Shown in pieces: positions 1-56,635 of a stretch of DNA of 64,000 nucleotides (its first letter is position 1; each line of letters opens with the position of its first letter). Made by a program: the position numbers and the translations under genes. Below the pieces are notes generated by a model. The model ran no database searches. It was not told where the DNA came from and saw only the letters and a list, made by a program, of their open reading frames with translations. Source of the stretch: Channallabes apus (lineage: Eukaryota > Chordata > Actinopteri > Siluriformes > Clariidae). The stretch spans positions 14,423,729 to 14,487,728 of the forward strand of contig CM060104.1 in assembly GCA_030522415.1 (NCBI GenBank), read 5' to 3'.

Positions 1-149
1 CACTTGTAGGCATTTACTGAAGTCAGTTGCTCGAATGCAAATATGCTTAGTCACTGACATACAACACTGAATGTGAATTAGAACTCGAACAAGAACCTTT
101 AGGAGCAGAAATAACATTCAGCATTCTGGTCTTAAGGCCCTATTTGCTG

Positions 150-178
150 GAGATGGGGGGAAATCGATTCAGTTATGA
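150..178. repeat. Short fragment shared with 5575-5660
   Basis: GAGATGGGGGGAAA followed by a near-identical ATTCAGTTATGAA occurs here and at 5580. It looks like the end of an unidentified transposon, cut here by the L2 tail. Confidence 0.4.
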
Positions 179-338
179 AGTTGCTCATCAGGCACAGTCT
201 TATCATTTTGATTCACACACGTTCACATCTCATATCTCATCATACAAACTTAAATAATTCTTTTGATTGTGTAAAGCTGCTTTGCGACAATGTCAATTGT
301 TTAAAGCGCTATACAAATAAAATTTAATTTAATTGATT
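178..338 (+). repeat. 3' tail of an L2-type LINE
   Basis: The stretch ends with TGTAAAGCTGCTTTG, then AAAGCGCTATACAAATAAAA and a short TTTAA-type tail. It shares most of its length with the copy at 49850-50100. This tail is characteristic of fish L2-type elements. A SINE 3' end follows directly. Confidence 0.65.
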
Positions 339-349
339 GTGAGTATCCC

Positions 350-450
350 TGCGATGGATTGGCACCCTGTCCAAGTCTCCTGGGATAGGCTCCAGGCCCC
401 CAGTGACCCTGAATATAGGATAAAGCGGTGTAGACGATGAGCGATAACAT
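350..450 (+). repeat. tRNA-derived SINE, 3' end only
   Basis: It carries the body segment GCGATGGATTGGCACCCTGT and CTCCTGGGATAGGCTCCAGG found in the full copy at 59013-59351. It has a short internal deletion after CCTGTCC. Confidence 0.7.
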
Positions 451-1490
451 CCATACAAAATATATTTTTTGTTCTTTTTCATTTTTGTATTGGTTAATAC
501 TTAAACAAGCCAATTAGATTTGTCTTAGATCCCCCTCCCCAATTTTGTTGCTCAGTTGTGCTGTTCTCTGGTGGGCGTGGCTCAACAGTAGCCCATTTAC
601 ATAAACACTGAACTGTACGTTTGGAGGAGGTGTGAAACAGATTGTTTGATGTCTGAAAGAATGTATCATCTGTGGAGTATTTCAGCTGGAGCATTAACAC
701 ACTTTGGGGAGTTCTGAAACCTCTGGTAACTAAAAATATATGTGTCCTTTTAATATTTAAAATTACATTTCATGAAATAAAATTCTCAATAAATATTAAA
801 ATGTCATATGCAGTATTTAGCTGATGTAGGCTGTTATGAAAACAAACTATAAAAACATTATTAATATCATCGGACCAGTTTTGAAAACACTCAGCACACT
901 AGATAATACAGTCTGTTATGGGATGCTGTTGTGTGCAACCTGAGGGTAGTGTTATCTACCTGCTATTCAGATCATACTCTCAGAGACAGGTTGATGTGAG
1001 GAAGCAGAAATTTAGCTTCCTCTAAAGTGTCTATAAAACAGCAAATACTCTTCCAGAACAAAACCTGCGCTTGCCAACAGACATGCTGCACCACAAAACT
1101 TTAACACATTTGAAGGGCGTTACTAGCGCTTGCATTTTCTTTCTCCCGTGGAATACACATGAGCACACAATTTTTGTTTGTGACTTTTACAGTATGTGAT
1201 ATGTGAGATCGCTGTACAATTAGGGCATAGATTCCAATAAAGTAGCGTCAGGAAGCTTGAAAAAGCATCAAATCTAATATTTAAATAAAAAAAAAAATTG
1301 GTTTTCAATCTGCAGTCATGATTTTGTGTTTAATGATTGGGATTGCTAAACATGTTTTTCCTTTATCAGTGTTACAGATATAGTAGCAGCCACGATACAA
1401 CTGTTCTGTTAACATGGTGCAAGATGCTGTGCAAAAGTCTTGAGCCCCTTAATTTTTTCATATGTAATTAAATTAAATGATTTAGATCAA

Positions 1491-1623
1491 CCTGCGATGG
1501 ATTGGCACCCTGTCCAGGGTGTACCCCGCCTAGTGCCCGAAGTCTCCTGGGATAGGCTCCAGGTCCCCCGCGACCCTGAACACAGGATTAAGCGGTATAG
1601 AAAATGAATGAATGAATGAAAAG
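1491..1623 (+). repeat. 5'-truncated SINE with 12-bp target duplication
   Basis: The body matches the 3' half of the SINE at 59013 and ends in an AATG repeat. GATTTAGATCAA lies on both sides (1479-1490 and 1624-1635). A target duplication around a truncated copy indicates LINE-type reverse transcription. Confidence 0.85.
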
Positions 1624-2863
1624 GATTTAGATCAAATGTGTTTAATCTACAAAGATGTCTATTTAACCACCTCCACCGCAATCTCATTTCCTCCCCCGTC
1701 TGTTCGAATCACTCAGCATCACTAGTTTACAAGTACTAATCACCAGACTGATATTCTGTCATCGTCTACCCCTGTTTCTCACTGATTTATGCCTTAAGTT
1801 AGATGAATTGTATGCTTGAATGATCCGTAGGTCACTGTGTGGCTTAACAAACGCTAACATTCCTCTGAGACTGGTCAGGTACAGGGACTGGACTGAAAAT
1901 GAGAGCCAAAAACTTTCCAAAAATGAGAGCCATAAGGTCCGCCATGAAGCCTGGAGAACTACTCCTTAAGTAGAATAAAAAACAAAATGCAGTATAGTAC
2001 TTGGGATAAATAGTATCAAACTACAATACATATATAATGCAGATGATGAGTGTAAATTAAGGTGAAAATCTGGCCATGGAGATCAGAGCTCATGCATAGT
2101 TCTCATGATTGTGTTTAATTGAAAAATTTCCTCATTAAACCTCCTGTTTCAATTTCTTGCATCAGTTAGAATGATGGCTTGTACAGCCGTTAATCTCTTT
2201 TGGATATCTCAAGGAACATGTGAGGTGACCGCCACCAGCAAAGTGCTTCCTTTTTCTTCTGACAACAGTTGTCTCGCGTTGCCATGGCAACATCAGTGCT
2301 CCGATGATGTCTCGTAGCTAATGAACTGCAATCGCAGCATTAAAGGTTCTGCTTTGATGTTTCCACTGAACTAATTATGTCTCTTTTGGCCCGTTAGTGA
2401 ATTGATCTAAGCTGTGAGTTGGATTGTATCTTCAAGTTCACGCAAATCCATTTAACAAGAAGTTCATTCCTGCTCCGAGTTCCGAGATCTACTGTATCTG
2501 TGTATATGCTAAGAGAAACTGTGTCATTTAATCTTAACAACCTGCCATGTAAGCGTTCACAAATGATTTTTTATACTTCAGATGAATTTTACACAGGCTC
2601 TTCCACCTGCTGTGCGTGCAAGTTTAAGCTGGATTAAAAAAAAAATGTTTGGGTAAACAGTGTGTGCAGCTAAAGTGTGAATCCTATTGGATTACAGTAG
2701 CACTGAGTGATGGACAGCTGAGCATGAAACAAACAGCATTGACCCGCTCACTGCAACTTAACACATCCATACACAGGCAGATCAATGTAAGCCATACCGA
2801 ATTCATGTACAAGAGAGCTGGGAGTGACCCTGGAGCTAAATCATAAGTCAGTCTTCTTTTATT

Positions 2864-2875
2864 CTCTCTCTCTTG

Positions 2876-2922
<47 letters not shown>
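2864..2922. repeat. TC then TA dinucleotide repeat
   Basis: An interrupted run of CT units passes directly into about 15 TA units. Confidence 0.9.
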
Positions 2923-2924
<2 letters not shown>

Positions 2925-3139
2925 CATATCTCTGTCACAGTCGCCATGTCTCTCATCCTGCACTGAGTTTCCACCATAAATCAATAAAAAATCTTCCATG
3001 CTGGTCACAGGCAGGTCTTCCTGTTCCTCCCATTTGCAATGTGTCACGAGTAGGTTCAAGGAAACCCAATGTCTGTACAACCTAGCTACCACTCCCTCAC
3101 CCAAAAATAAATAAATAAAATCCTTCCCATCAATGTTTG

Positions 3140-3265
3140 AGTGATGGTACTTCAAGTTATTAGCGAACTAATGTAAGGATATATTTACCTGTAATTAATG
3201 GAAACTTTAAAGCACTTGTATATTGTAAGTCGCTCTGGATAAAGTTGTCTGCCACATGCCTAAAT
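3140..3265 (+). repeat. Interspersed fish repeat tail
   Basis: It contains TGTAAGTCGCTCTGGATAAA and TCTGCCACATGCCTAAATGT. The same unit occurs inverted at 24590-24640. It resembles a widespread fish retroposon tail; I cannot name the family. Confidence 0.55.
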
Positions 3266-4620
3266 GTACAGTATATACAGTATCACGTTATAATATACAT
3301 TCATGCAATGATTGTGTATGAGTGTCAGAATGCACTAAAAGGCATTTTGATCTTTACAACAATTTGTGATAGGCTTAGAAAACACCTGCCCTGCTATTTT
3401 ATGGGCAAACAAACCCAAGTTGAAGCCAGCACTCAGCATACATCACAACACTCTGGAGCTGTGCAAAGTTTTTAAGGGGGGGGGGGGTGGCACTTTTTTA
3501 AGGGGTTTGACTGATGTTGCCGCATCACTGTACTTTCAATTAGTTAAACGTCACTCAAATTTTTCTGTCACACTTGGCTCCTACTTTTCTCTCTCTTTTT
3601 TTTTTTTTTTTTTACAGTGAAACATCCTTGGTTTTGGCTCCAGCACTGCTCTTTTTCACTTTCTGTTTCCTCTAAATTTGGGTACACATGCAGCACTAAT
3701 GCCCTAGTGGATATGCTGACATTATATGCAAGTATCAACTGTACAAGGATCCATGCATTAGGCACTGTCATGCTCGTAGCTTTGCTGTAGCAGAAATATA
3801 CATCAGTCCACATGTAAGACCCTTCAATATTGCACATTCCTTCCCATTTTGTAATTCACACAACCCATGAATTTACTGCTAAGTCACCTCATTGTTTGCA
3901 TTCGAACACTGCATGGCTTTCCGTTGTTAGAGTGGGCGTGGCATTTACCAAAAATGTGTCTGCGTCTAGGATGACGTGAAGTGATCATCAGAAATATCAA
4001 GCATACCATTGCGTACAATGCGTTTACAACAAAAGCGGGATATTTTATGTAATATTTTTAATGCTGTCCAAAAATACGCAATCTCATCCTTGATGCGATC
4101 TTGATATATTACAGTTTTAGATCAACTTTAGCGCTGTGGTTATGCCTAATCTACTCTGTAAAAGATATCTCTGTGTTACCTGCTAACCGTTTACTGTCGT
4201 TTAAACCTTCTGATGGTGTGTCACACACATCACAAGTCTTAACATTTCACTCCCCCCTCCTGCAATGCAGGGTTGTTCCTTTTCATACTGATCTCGTCTC
4301 GTCCTGTCACTTACCTCAGCTCTCAGATTAAAGACAAGCCAACATCATCCCCTGATTCTGCCTCCGTTCCTTTCAAGCAAAACAAACATGTAAAAACAAG
4401 ACTAATCTGTATTGTGTTTTAGTTTGATCATTTAAAACTCTAAATAACAGTAATGTATTGCTAGAGTTGTTGACTGATTTTAAAGGTGAGCTAAGGAATT
4501 TGTGACATCACCTTATCCAAGGAACAGGCTTATTTACGCCCACACTGTCAAATGCATGTTTGTGCTGCTTTGAGACACAAATACTCAATTACTCAGCACC
4601 AATTAGTGGACCAATAAATA

Positions 4621-5059
4621 CAGTCCTGGCCAAAAGTTTTGAGAATGACACAAATATTAGCTTTCACAAAGTTTGCTGCTAAACTGCTTTTAGATCTTTG
4701 TTTCAGTTGTTTCTGTGATGTACTGAAATATAATTACAAGCACTTCATACGTTTCAAAGGCTTTTATCGACAATTACATGACATTTATGCAAAGAGTCAG
4801 TATTTGCATTGGCCCTTCTTTTTCAGGACCTCTGTAATTCGACTGGGCTCTTAATCAACTTCTGGGCCAAATCCTGACTGATAGCAACCCATTCTTTCAT
4901 AATCACGTCTTGGAGTTTGTCAGAATTAGTGGGTTTTTGTTTTGTTTTGTTTTGTTTGTACATTCTGGAGTATATGCAAATTGCTATTATAAAAACTTAA
5001 GCAGCAACTTTTCCAATTTCCAATATTTATGTAATTCTCAAAACTTTTGGCCACGACTG
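4621..5059 (-). mobile_element. Tc1-like deletion derivative (MITE), 439 bp
   Basis: TA at 4619-4620 and 5060-5061 flank inverted ends: CAGTCCTGGCCAAAAGTTTT on the left and its near-complement on the right. The minus strand near 4856-4944 still reads KPTNSDKLQDVIMKEWV and QDLAQKLI, matching the C-terminus of Tc1 transposases. A shifted frame then gives SRITEVLKKKGQCKY. It is an internally deleted, non-autonomous Tc1 copy. Confidence 0.85.
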
Positions 5060-5574
5060 TATATCATTTTAGAGACCAAGTAGTGTCCAGATGTTTCCTG
5101 ATTTACCAGAGGAACTCGTTTAGTAAATGTACTGTACACAAAGCAGGTTTTCACATCAAGTTTAAAATGAACATTTATTAAAGTGGTACCAGTTATAATG
5201 TTTCGGTGGCCTTTCGAGTTTTGACTATGTGGTCCTCCATCACTTTGCATTCAGACACTAGCAGACGAAAACAAAGATATGAAAGAAGCAACTCAGACTG
5301 TTTTATCCAGGGTACAAACACAACAGGCTTTATAGGTTGTTTACAGTTTAACAGACCTGTTCATTTTGTCTGCTGAATATTTATGCTGTGAAAAGCATAG
5401 ACATAAACAATTCTTTAGAAACTAGTGTGTCTACTAGCAAAATAAATAACACATTGTTTTACTGCAAAGTAACTCCTCTGACCAGGGTTAACGTCCAGGA
5501 GGTTGGAGGCCGGTGCCAAACATGGTGCAGTGAAAGGGCCGCTGTAAGGCAGTTAACAGTTCTTGATCAGTGTC

Positions 5575-5700
5575 TACTAGAGATGGGGGGAAAACAATTC
5601 AGTCATGAATTGCGATTCTTTTGTTTGGAGATTCATATATGGCCCAACACCGCAATCACAAATTAGTCTTGAAATTGCGAGTTACTGCTTGCAGCTGCTC
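5575..5700. repeat. Fragment of an unidentified interspersed repeat
   Basis: It shares the motif AGATGGGGGGAAAA and the following ATTCAGTCATGAATTGCGAT with 150-178. The class is unknown. Confidence 0.35.
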
Positions 5701-7879
5701 ATTGTCCCGTTGAGTTTTGAGACTTGAGAAATTTGTTGTCCTTTTTTTTATTTTTTTTATTTTAATCCTACAGGTGGTACACTTTAAGCAATTCACACAT
5801 TTCCTTCCTGTACTGTAGGAGTGAATTATTTCCCCAAGTTTTGTTTAGAAATGACAATGGGGTTAACGTAATTGTCATGACAAAATGTAGGTCTGTTTAA
5901 AATGAAATTAAACAATGTTAGTTTACTGTTACTTGAAGTTAGTTTGTATTGTTTAAATGCTGCTCTTGATTTTAAAATGAGGGGAAAAAAGCTAAGGTAT
6001 TAAACTTTTGAGTTATGACTTAATTTCTTTTTAAAGGCCAAGGTCTTAAAATTTTAATAAAATTGGAAAAAGTAACAAACATATTTATAAAATAATTTCA
6101 TAAATTTAAATAGAATTTCGCAATATAAATCAAAATGAAAAAGCATAAAAAAATCTGCTTCAATTTCAACTTCCATTTAAATTTAATTGTATTTAAAATT
6201 TTTGTTGTATTTGATTTTAGAAAGTGTTTCAAAAGTCACCAAGAATTATTCTAAAACAGAATAATTAAGCAACCAAATGTCTAGACATTGGTAGATTGCA
6301 TCAGTGTGAGCAACTGGAGGACTACAGGCTGAGGGAGAGGAAAATGCCTTTATCCTGAACCCAGACAGTCTTTAGTGGTGGCTTTCTACAACGCTTTTGC
6401 TCCTGCTTGTACCAGTTTAGTAGTGCATAATATCTCATAGTCTCACACCCCCAGCAACTAAAGGTGAACCAGATGTCAGTAGATTGATGAGAAGTTATTA
6501 TTTATTCTGATTGATTCATACTGTGCCCAGGAACGATCATTCCCCCAATGGGCAGCGTTCACATTATTATTACTACGAGTATTTACACTTGTGTATAGTT
6601 AACTAGTTAACTTGTGTATTTACACTCTGCAATACAGCAGTATGGACCTAGTTGGTTTGTAAGCTGCCATTAAACACAAAGAGAAGAAGAGAAACTGGAA
6701 GTCACCCTTTGCGCTACAGTATGCGTAATATTATTGAGATTTTAGAAGAAAAAAAAACTGTGAAGAGCAATACTCTCATGTCCCTTAATTTATCAGCTCT
6801 TGCTGTGTAGGTCAAAAATGAGATTGTTTTGTGTTGCAATAAAGTTGGAAGACACGTGGGAGCATTGCTCTGGACATTTATTTCAAAATGTAAGTATTAG
6901 GCATAGTACGAGGTTTGAATCCCTTGTTTTTGTCTTCTCTATGTATATAATTACGGCTTAAAAACCAACTGGTTGCAAGTTGTTGCTAGCCAACTACTGC
7001 CACATACTATATTGGGGAGTGTACAGTAAATACACCGTTCTGTTACAGCGAATCAAAATAATGTGAATGCTGACCAGCAGGGGAGCGGGGAGGGGGAGCA
7101 TGTTATGATTCAATTGTGTTTAATATGAAAGCAGCTATACTTGATTCAGTAGTTCATGCCCGACTTCGCCGTACTGTGTCAAAGACCAGCCTTTCAAGTG
7201 GACTTGAGCGTGAAACACTGATCCATATTATGCAGAAGTCCTGAACTTTGTCAAGTGTACCAGGATCCATGTCTGAGCCCATAGTGTAAAGGCACAATCA
7301 CTCAACGGCATTTTGTAGCATTATTATTCCCTCATAATGTCTGCTGTTTTAATGAAGACGAAGGAGAGTGCAGGTCATTATCTTTTCTCGGCATCTGCCA
7401 TCAGGTTTGAGCAGTGAAGAAGAGGCCAAGCTCAAACTGCAAACGCAAGAACTCTGAGTGAAAGAGAGGCAAAAGGATAAGAAAATATACAATTATTATT
7501 TCACATCATATATTTTACATCATGTGAAAACATAAACGAGTTTTTCACATCCAGGACACAGCCTGAATATTTTTTTTGTGGTTTGCTTTCTGGTTCAGGT
7601 GAAATACTGTCATCATTCATGAGAATACTTTCTAATGTAGCACGGCATTACCATGTAGCCGCTAAGCCGGCATTCAGTATTAGATATTAGTGTCCAGCTG
7701 TGAACCTGCATTGCGTTTACGTCCAAGTAGCTTGATATGACTTGGTACAGAAAAAAATGCATAATGCCAGATGTCCTTGTTAGTTTCATGCATTTTAGTT
7801 GTTTTATTAATAGGAAAGACTACTACTAGGACTTTATAATACTTTATATGTAGTGGAAAACACTCTGTAATGTAAAGCA

Positions 7880-8525
7880 AACATATGTTAGAAGGACACA
7901 AATACACATTATTCGATATTACAAAGATTCTAGTTAGTAGAGGTCCCTTAGTGATGATGTTGTAAAAGAATATAGGAAATCTGACACACACTGTATCACA
8001 ACCACACCCCATCCAATGACTACTAATTTACTGTATCCTAAAAAAAATTCAGTTATGTAACAAAATGTTGATAACTGCGAATGTGTGCAAGCAAAATCTT
8101 ACACTATCTAGACAAAAAATTAGAAGGGTCAAATATTTTTGGCCTGTGTCAAGCAAAGAAAACATAAGGATGATTAAAATGACTGGAATTGGGTTAAGAA
8201 CCTGTAAGGATGAAGGTGAACCGTGGAAGAAATGTGGTGAGGGGAAAAAAGCATGAATGATCATGATCAGAGGCCGCTTAAAATTTTTCCAGGATGCAGT
8301 AAATTAGCCTAGTCATTGGGTGGGGTGGGGTGGGGTGGGGTGGGGAGGGGTGTGGGGGTGTGTTGCGATACAGTGTGTGTGTGGTGTCGAACTTCCTGCA
8401 TTCTTTTAGACTTGCTAATTTCCACCATTATAACTGAGGTTCCTCTACTAACAAGAATCCTTGGAATGTCAAATAAAGTGCATTTGTGTCCATTAGCAGA
8501 CATATATTTGTATGTTACATTACCC
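7880..8525. repeat. Divergent inverted duplication
   Basis: The complement of 7880-8020 resembles 8310-8525. Both contain GTCATTGG then a GGGGT-rich stretch, GATACAGTGTGTGTG, CTCTACTAAC and CATTTGTGTCC-like segments in the same order. The spacer is about 290 bases. The right arm has an expanded GGGGT repeat (8317-8361). Confidence 0.6.
8317..8361. repeat. GGGGT repeat
   Basis: Five perfect GGGGT units are followed by imperfect G-rich units. The + strand could form a G-quadruplex. Confidence 0.85.
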
Positions 8526-8936
8526 ATAACATGCATTGTACACAAAAAGAATGACAATGGAGAAATGTGTTTAATGGCAAAAGACAGAGCATTTCAACAT
8601 GAACAATACAATGAGAACTCTCAGGATTGGGACTAAACAACTGTGTGGCCATAAAAACTATAATGAGACAGAAACAGAAAACAGAAAACCAACAAAAAGA
8701 GCTAATTTGAGAGTGTTCTCTGAGATTCTGAGGAGACTCTCTATGGGTCAGAGTCATTTTTCGTGGTACAAGGAGAACCTTCACACAATTACGCAGGTGG
8801 TTTTAAAGTTATGACTGATTGGTGTACATTAAATAAGTCAATATAGTATAGACATAATAATGGTATAAGTCCAATTATCAGTTATATTTTATTTATAAGT
8901 TTACATCAATTTTCTTTATATTTACATCAATTATGT

Positions 8937-9684
8937 CAGTGTTTCCCACACAGTGAATATACTGGGGCGGGCCCGCAGGTATATTCATTCGGAATAAATC
9001 TTTCCAGGAGAACGATGTGATTGATTAACTAGTATCGGACAGTACACCACTCTCCCGCTAGCAGAATAAACAGGTACAGGACTAGCAGTGTGAGACCAGT
9101 GTAATGCCCGCATGTAATGAATCAACTGCAAATGGTGAGAAGAATAATAAGTGCGTACTGACCATTGCACATGCTCTGCGGAGGCACAAGGTTTTGCATG
9201 ATGAACAGCTCTTCTTTATAAAACCCAGGAAGATTCATAAAGTGCAAGCAGCACGGATATGTGGCAACACAGCACGGGTCAATGACCAATTAAAAAAAAA
9301 AGTATATACATTTTTATTATTATTATTTATTTTATTAGGTTATTGCTCTCAGAAATAACCTAAAACAACCAGAAAAACGTGCGATCTTGTGAAACTGTGC
9401 TGTTTCTTTATTTTTCAGTTGTTTAAAATGAAATAAAATTCAGTTCATCAGACTGTCCAAGATGTGCTGAAAAAAAGAGAATGTGTCTAAGGATAACTCT
9501 TTATTGGACAATCCTACGGTACAATTGTAGTTTGGATCTCTGGAATGTGAAATTAATAGAAATGTCAAATTAATAAAAATATCGTGTTAAAGGTCATATA
9601 CATGTATTATTTGTTGTATGTAGTCGGCCGGTTCATTCCGCTGGCCACCACCACGAGTATATTTCAGTCCTGTGGGAAACACTA
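8937..9684. mobile_element. hAT-like non-autonomous element
   Basis: The ends are inverted: AGTGTTTCCCACA at the left and TGTGGGAAACACT at the right. These resemble common fish hAT-type termini (CAGTGTTTCCC). I could not find a clear 8-bp duplication, so the class call is tentative. A short reading frame inside (9104-9358) matches nothing I know. Confidence 0.55.
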
Positions 9685-10360
9685 TATATTTATTACATTT
9701 TCACCATGATGATTATTATTATTCACACACTTTATGTAAACACATCATCTTTTTCCTTCTCCTCTGTCTTCTGAGGTCAGCCAGTTAGTGATCTGCGAGA
9801 TGTGAAGCACAGTGGAGTACAGTGGTATTGAAGCTTGGGGATTGTATCTGAGTGTAGAAGTGAGCAGAATAAATAATAAAGTCGACAAACTGAAGCATTG
9901 CTTTAGAGGAGAATTATTGGCTGATTCCTCTCATCACCACTTTCTGTGAACAGTCAAATAACATTGTGTGTAATATATTTAACCAAAAGCAAACTAGACC
10001 AAATTTCCAATGAAAACCAAACATTTAGACTTTCCCAACGAAATAAATCTTGGACACCACAGAATAAATCTGGATATTCAATGTTCAGGGTGGATTTTTA
10101 TTGAATGCGCTCAGAACTCTTCCTGACTGAGTGAGGAGGCTGTGAGGAGCTGAGGGCTCAGTATTCACTACATGTGTTCGGTCTACAAATCACAGAAATT
10201 CAATTGCAGCACTGAAGCATTGTGCAACAAGCATTGATCGTCTGTTCTAATGACTATGTTTACAGTCTATAACGTAGTACATGTTTTCACAGCTAACAAC
10301 CACTGACTTCTAGCTGTCCCTCGGTTGACCTTTTTGTCATGTGTGTCTTGTGTCCTCCAG

Positions 10361-53659
<43,299 letters not shown>

Positions 53660-54194
53660 GACAGAGCCCTGCCCAGGCCAGCCCCTTTACTCCCGTTCCC
53701 CTTGGCAGATGCTGTGGTGGTACAGCCCACCTTAAACCTGCGTACGGCCCTGATCTCTCTTTTTCTCTCTCCATTTCTCTGAGGAGCAGAGAGGGCCTTT
53801 GCCTAAATGTACCCCCTCCAGGAGAGGAAGGGTGAATCATCCTTACTACATTTCCTTTCCTTACAGCTCAGTGCACCTACTTTAAGACTAAGAAGGGTTT
53901 CAGATAAGACTCCCAGTGCATTGTGACGTCCTGCGTCAAATCAGGTCTTAACAGTTATAAGTGGGGGAGGAGAAGCTGATTGCTATAGCCCTAGGTTTTT
54001 ACTCCCAACTGCACGCTTGATAGAAAGAACAAAAAAAGGATAGAGAATGTTACTTGAAATCAGCAAATTCATCTTAAACTTTACTTTTATTTTTATTTTT
54101 TTAGCCTTGTGTTAGGCGTTGACCCATAAATATTATTTTGAACCAGATATATTCCCGATTCCCTTTAAGCACTCCTGAAAGAGAGTCCAAACCA

Positions 54195-54200
54195 AATAAA
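54195..54200 (+). terminator. Proximal polyadenylation signal AATAAA
   Basis: A canonical AATAAA lies about 540 bases after the stop codon, followed by T-rich sequence near 54220 and 54250. It could give a short mmp16 transcript. Confidence 0.45.
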
Positions 54201-56629
54201 GATTTCTCTCCAAAAAGATTTTTTTTTATATATAATTATTATTATTGTTATTTTGTTACTGCTTTAATTTTTTTCCTCCCTGCTCCTAAACGAGCAGCGA
54301 TAAGAAGTAGATAACTCATGACTGTTCTGGCAAAAAAAAAAAAAAAAAAAACAGGGGCCAAAATATTCTGCAATATTTTTAACAGCCTTAATTGTAGATC
54401 ATGTTTTTCTCGTTTGGTCTTTTTTTTTTTAGCTTTGCTTTGTCAGCAAGCCAGTGGGTGGTGTCTGTTGCGTTGCTACCTTTGTCCTTCATTAAGTTTG
54501 CCACTGCGCGGTTCTGCCAAGTCACTGGATCAGGAGCAAGCAGTAGTGAGCACTTAAAGTGAAATATGTCAGTGGGAGAAGAAGGAAAGATTCTAGTCAC
54601 AATATGTTACTCCTACTATCTGATGTGTCTGTCAGTATATCAGTCAGATAGTGCTTCAGAGAATAACCTGTTTGTTCCTGTTTACCTGCCCTGCAACAGA
54701 GCCGGGAGTGCTGGTGCTCCTCTCTGAAAGGAACTTGCAGTCAGCAGAGAGTGTGGCAACTCTTCTGGACCGCCTTGGTGTGGTGTTGATATCCCAAAGC
54801 CTTGGCACACACTGCACATGGACAAGAGCATCTCAGGACACTGCTTGTGCATACGAGCATTCATGTCCACATTTTTTTGTGTCCTCTGCCTGACTACAGA
54901 GGATAAAAGAAAAGAAATAAACAAATCATACGGTCATGATAGGATAGGTTAAAAAAAATAATAATAATCTGGAAGGAACCAGAACTGTTCATACGCCTTG
55001 TGGCATGCAACTTGAACTCAGCCTATTGCATTGGAAGGACTTGTTCAGAAACTCCTAAATATACAGTACCTTGCTTGCAACTGTCTTTTTATTTGTTTTC
55101 TTATATTCTTGGTACAGTAAAGAACAAAAAAAAATAAATGGTTGTCTCAACCTCAAGTTGACTACAAGTGGTACTCAAGAGAGCTGAGCAGTCATCAGGA
55201 ATTCCTATTTTTGGCTGATGCTGGTCATAAGAGATCTTGATTTGTTACTAATTCATTCTAACTTACAGAAACCGACAAACTTTGTTGCTCTTTTGCAAGC
55301 ATTGTTTGAATATGGGTCTGTATCATGCTAATGTTTTCTTTTATATTTGTTTAACAACAAATGAGACAACTATATGTAAGATTCCTAATGGGACGAGGGA
55401 TCAGTCCTGACAGAAAAATAAATTGATTAGTATAACACGAATGGCTTTATGCTTTTTGCTGATATATATGCACTTTTTAAACTGTCTAAAGCAAAATGCA
55501 ACCGGTCTTCCTTTAACTTCCTCGCTATTATTATTATTATTTTTTTTTACACTTTTGTTACTCAAAAAGACTAATTCTTTTGTCTCATTCAAAAGACATT
55601 TTTCTTTTTTTGTCCTTTCCATATTGTTGCTGTCTCTCTGTGCATGTGTGTATGCATGAATGCGCACCTCCATATTTCTTAAAGGTTTACCAAGGCCCAA
55701 ATAGTACTTCCTTGATGGCAATGCAATGGAGTCTCATGCTGAATTATTTTTTTTAATTTAAATTTATTTTTATTTTTTTAAGTTTGGGGGGAAATGAACA
55801 GATTAGCTGCTTTGGATAGAAGACTCATTTAGTTAACAATTTTAGGTCTGTTAGGACACTGCAGCGGTTACAGTAGCTGTACAGAAAAAATAACTGTAAA
55901 TGGGTTTCTATACCTACAGTAGGACTCATTTGTGAAGCCTTGACCTGTTACTGTTTTTGCCTTACATCTAACAAGTGCTGTTAATAAGCTTTTAAAGATG
56001 GGAAAGACCTGTTCCTGGTTTGCTAGAGAATATAAGAATTGGTGCTAATTTGACCTACAGTACACTGGCAATGTAATCTTGTGGTGCTATTCTCTTTTTT
56101 ACTCAGTATGGATTTACACTTGAGTGACTGTGACCAAAGCAGGAATAATCCACTTTATTTCAACACCAATCCATATTTGTATGTTGGTGTATTGTCTGAT
56201 GAATTACAATTTCCAGATTTATTATCAAAATCCTTAAGGGGGAACTCATTTTAAACCAGCCTTATTAATCGTTTGCACATTGATTCATATCGATTGATGC
56301 AGAGGTTAACAGATGAGCTCACTAGCTTTACATGTTGCTCTGTGGCAGTGTTTCCAGTAGTGCAATTCATTTTGCAGACAAGTCTGGTCCTTTTGTATTT
56401 CTTATGTTTCGATGTTCTCAGTTCATGTTCATTATCATGACTTTATCTATACCTGTAAAAATATACATTCATACTCTTTACATATCAGTTAGATTTAAAC
56501 ATTAGGGGAACAACTACGAACAAAAACTTTTCTACTTTCTTCTTATATATTTTGTTTTGATTCTGGCATCAACCTGGCATTTTATTCCTTTTTTTGTTCT
56601 GTATCATTTCATCATTCATTTCACTGATC

Positions 56630-56635
56630 AATAAA
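56630..56635 (+). terminator. Distal polyadenylation signal AATAAA
   Basis: A canonical AATAAA is followed within 40 bases by TG/T-rich sequence (around 56650-56680). It is the last such signal before the downstream transposon zone, so it is the best candidate for the main gene end. Confidence 0.5.

Larger units (their letters stand above)
1..10360 (+). other. mmp16 intron 1 (3' part)
   Basis: No exon was found. The start codon exon of mmp16 is not visible here. Recognisable content is listed separately: L2 and SINE tails at 1-450, a SINE fragment at 1491, a TC/TA repeat at 2864, an interspersed tail at 3140, a Tc1 derivative at 4621, a short repeat near 5575, inverted repeats at 7880-8525 and an hAT-like element at 8937. 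The stretches 1640-2860, 3500-4600, 5700-7850 and 9700-10350 show nothing I can name. Confidence 0.7.

Noticed and set aside
2419..2637. Missing mmp16 exon 1
   Set aside because: The frame has a Met but no secretion signal of the right form, no donor in phase 0 at the right place and no family similarity.
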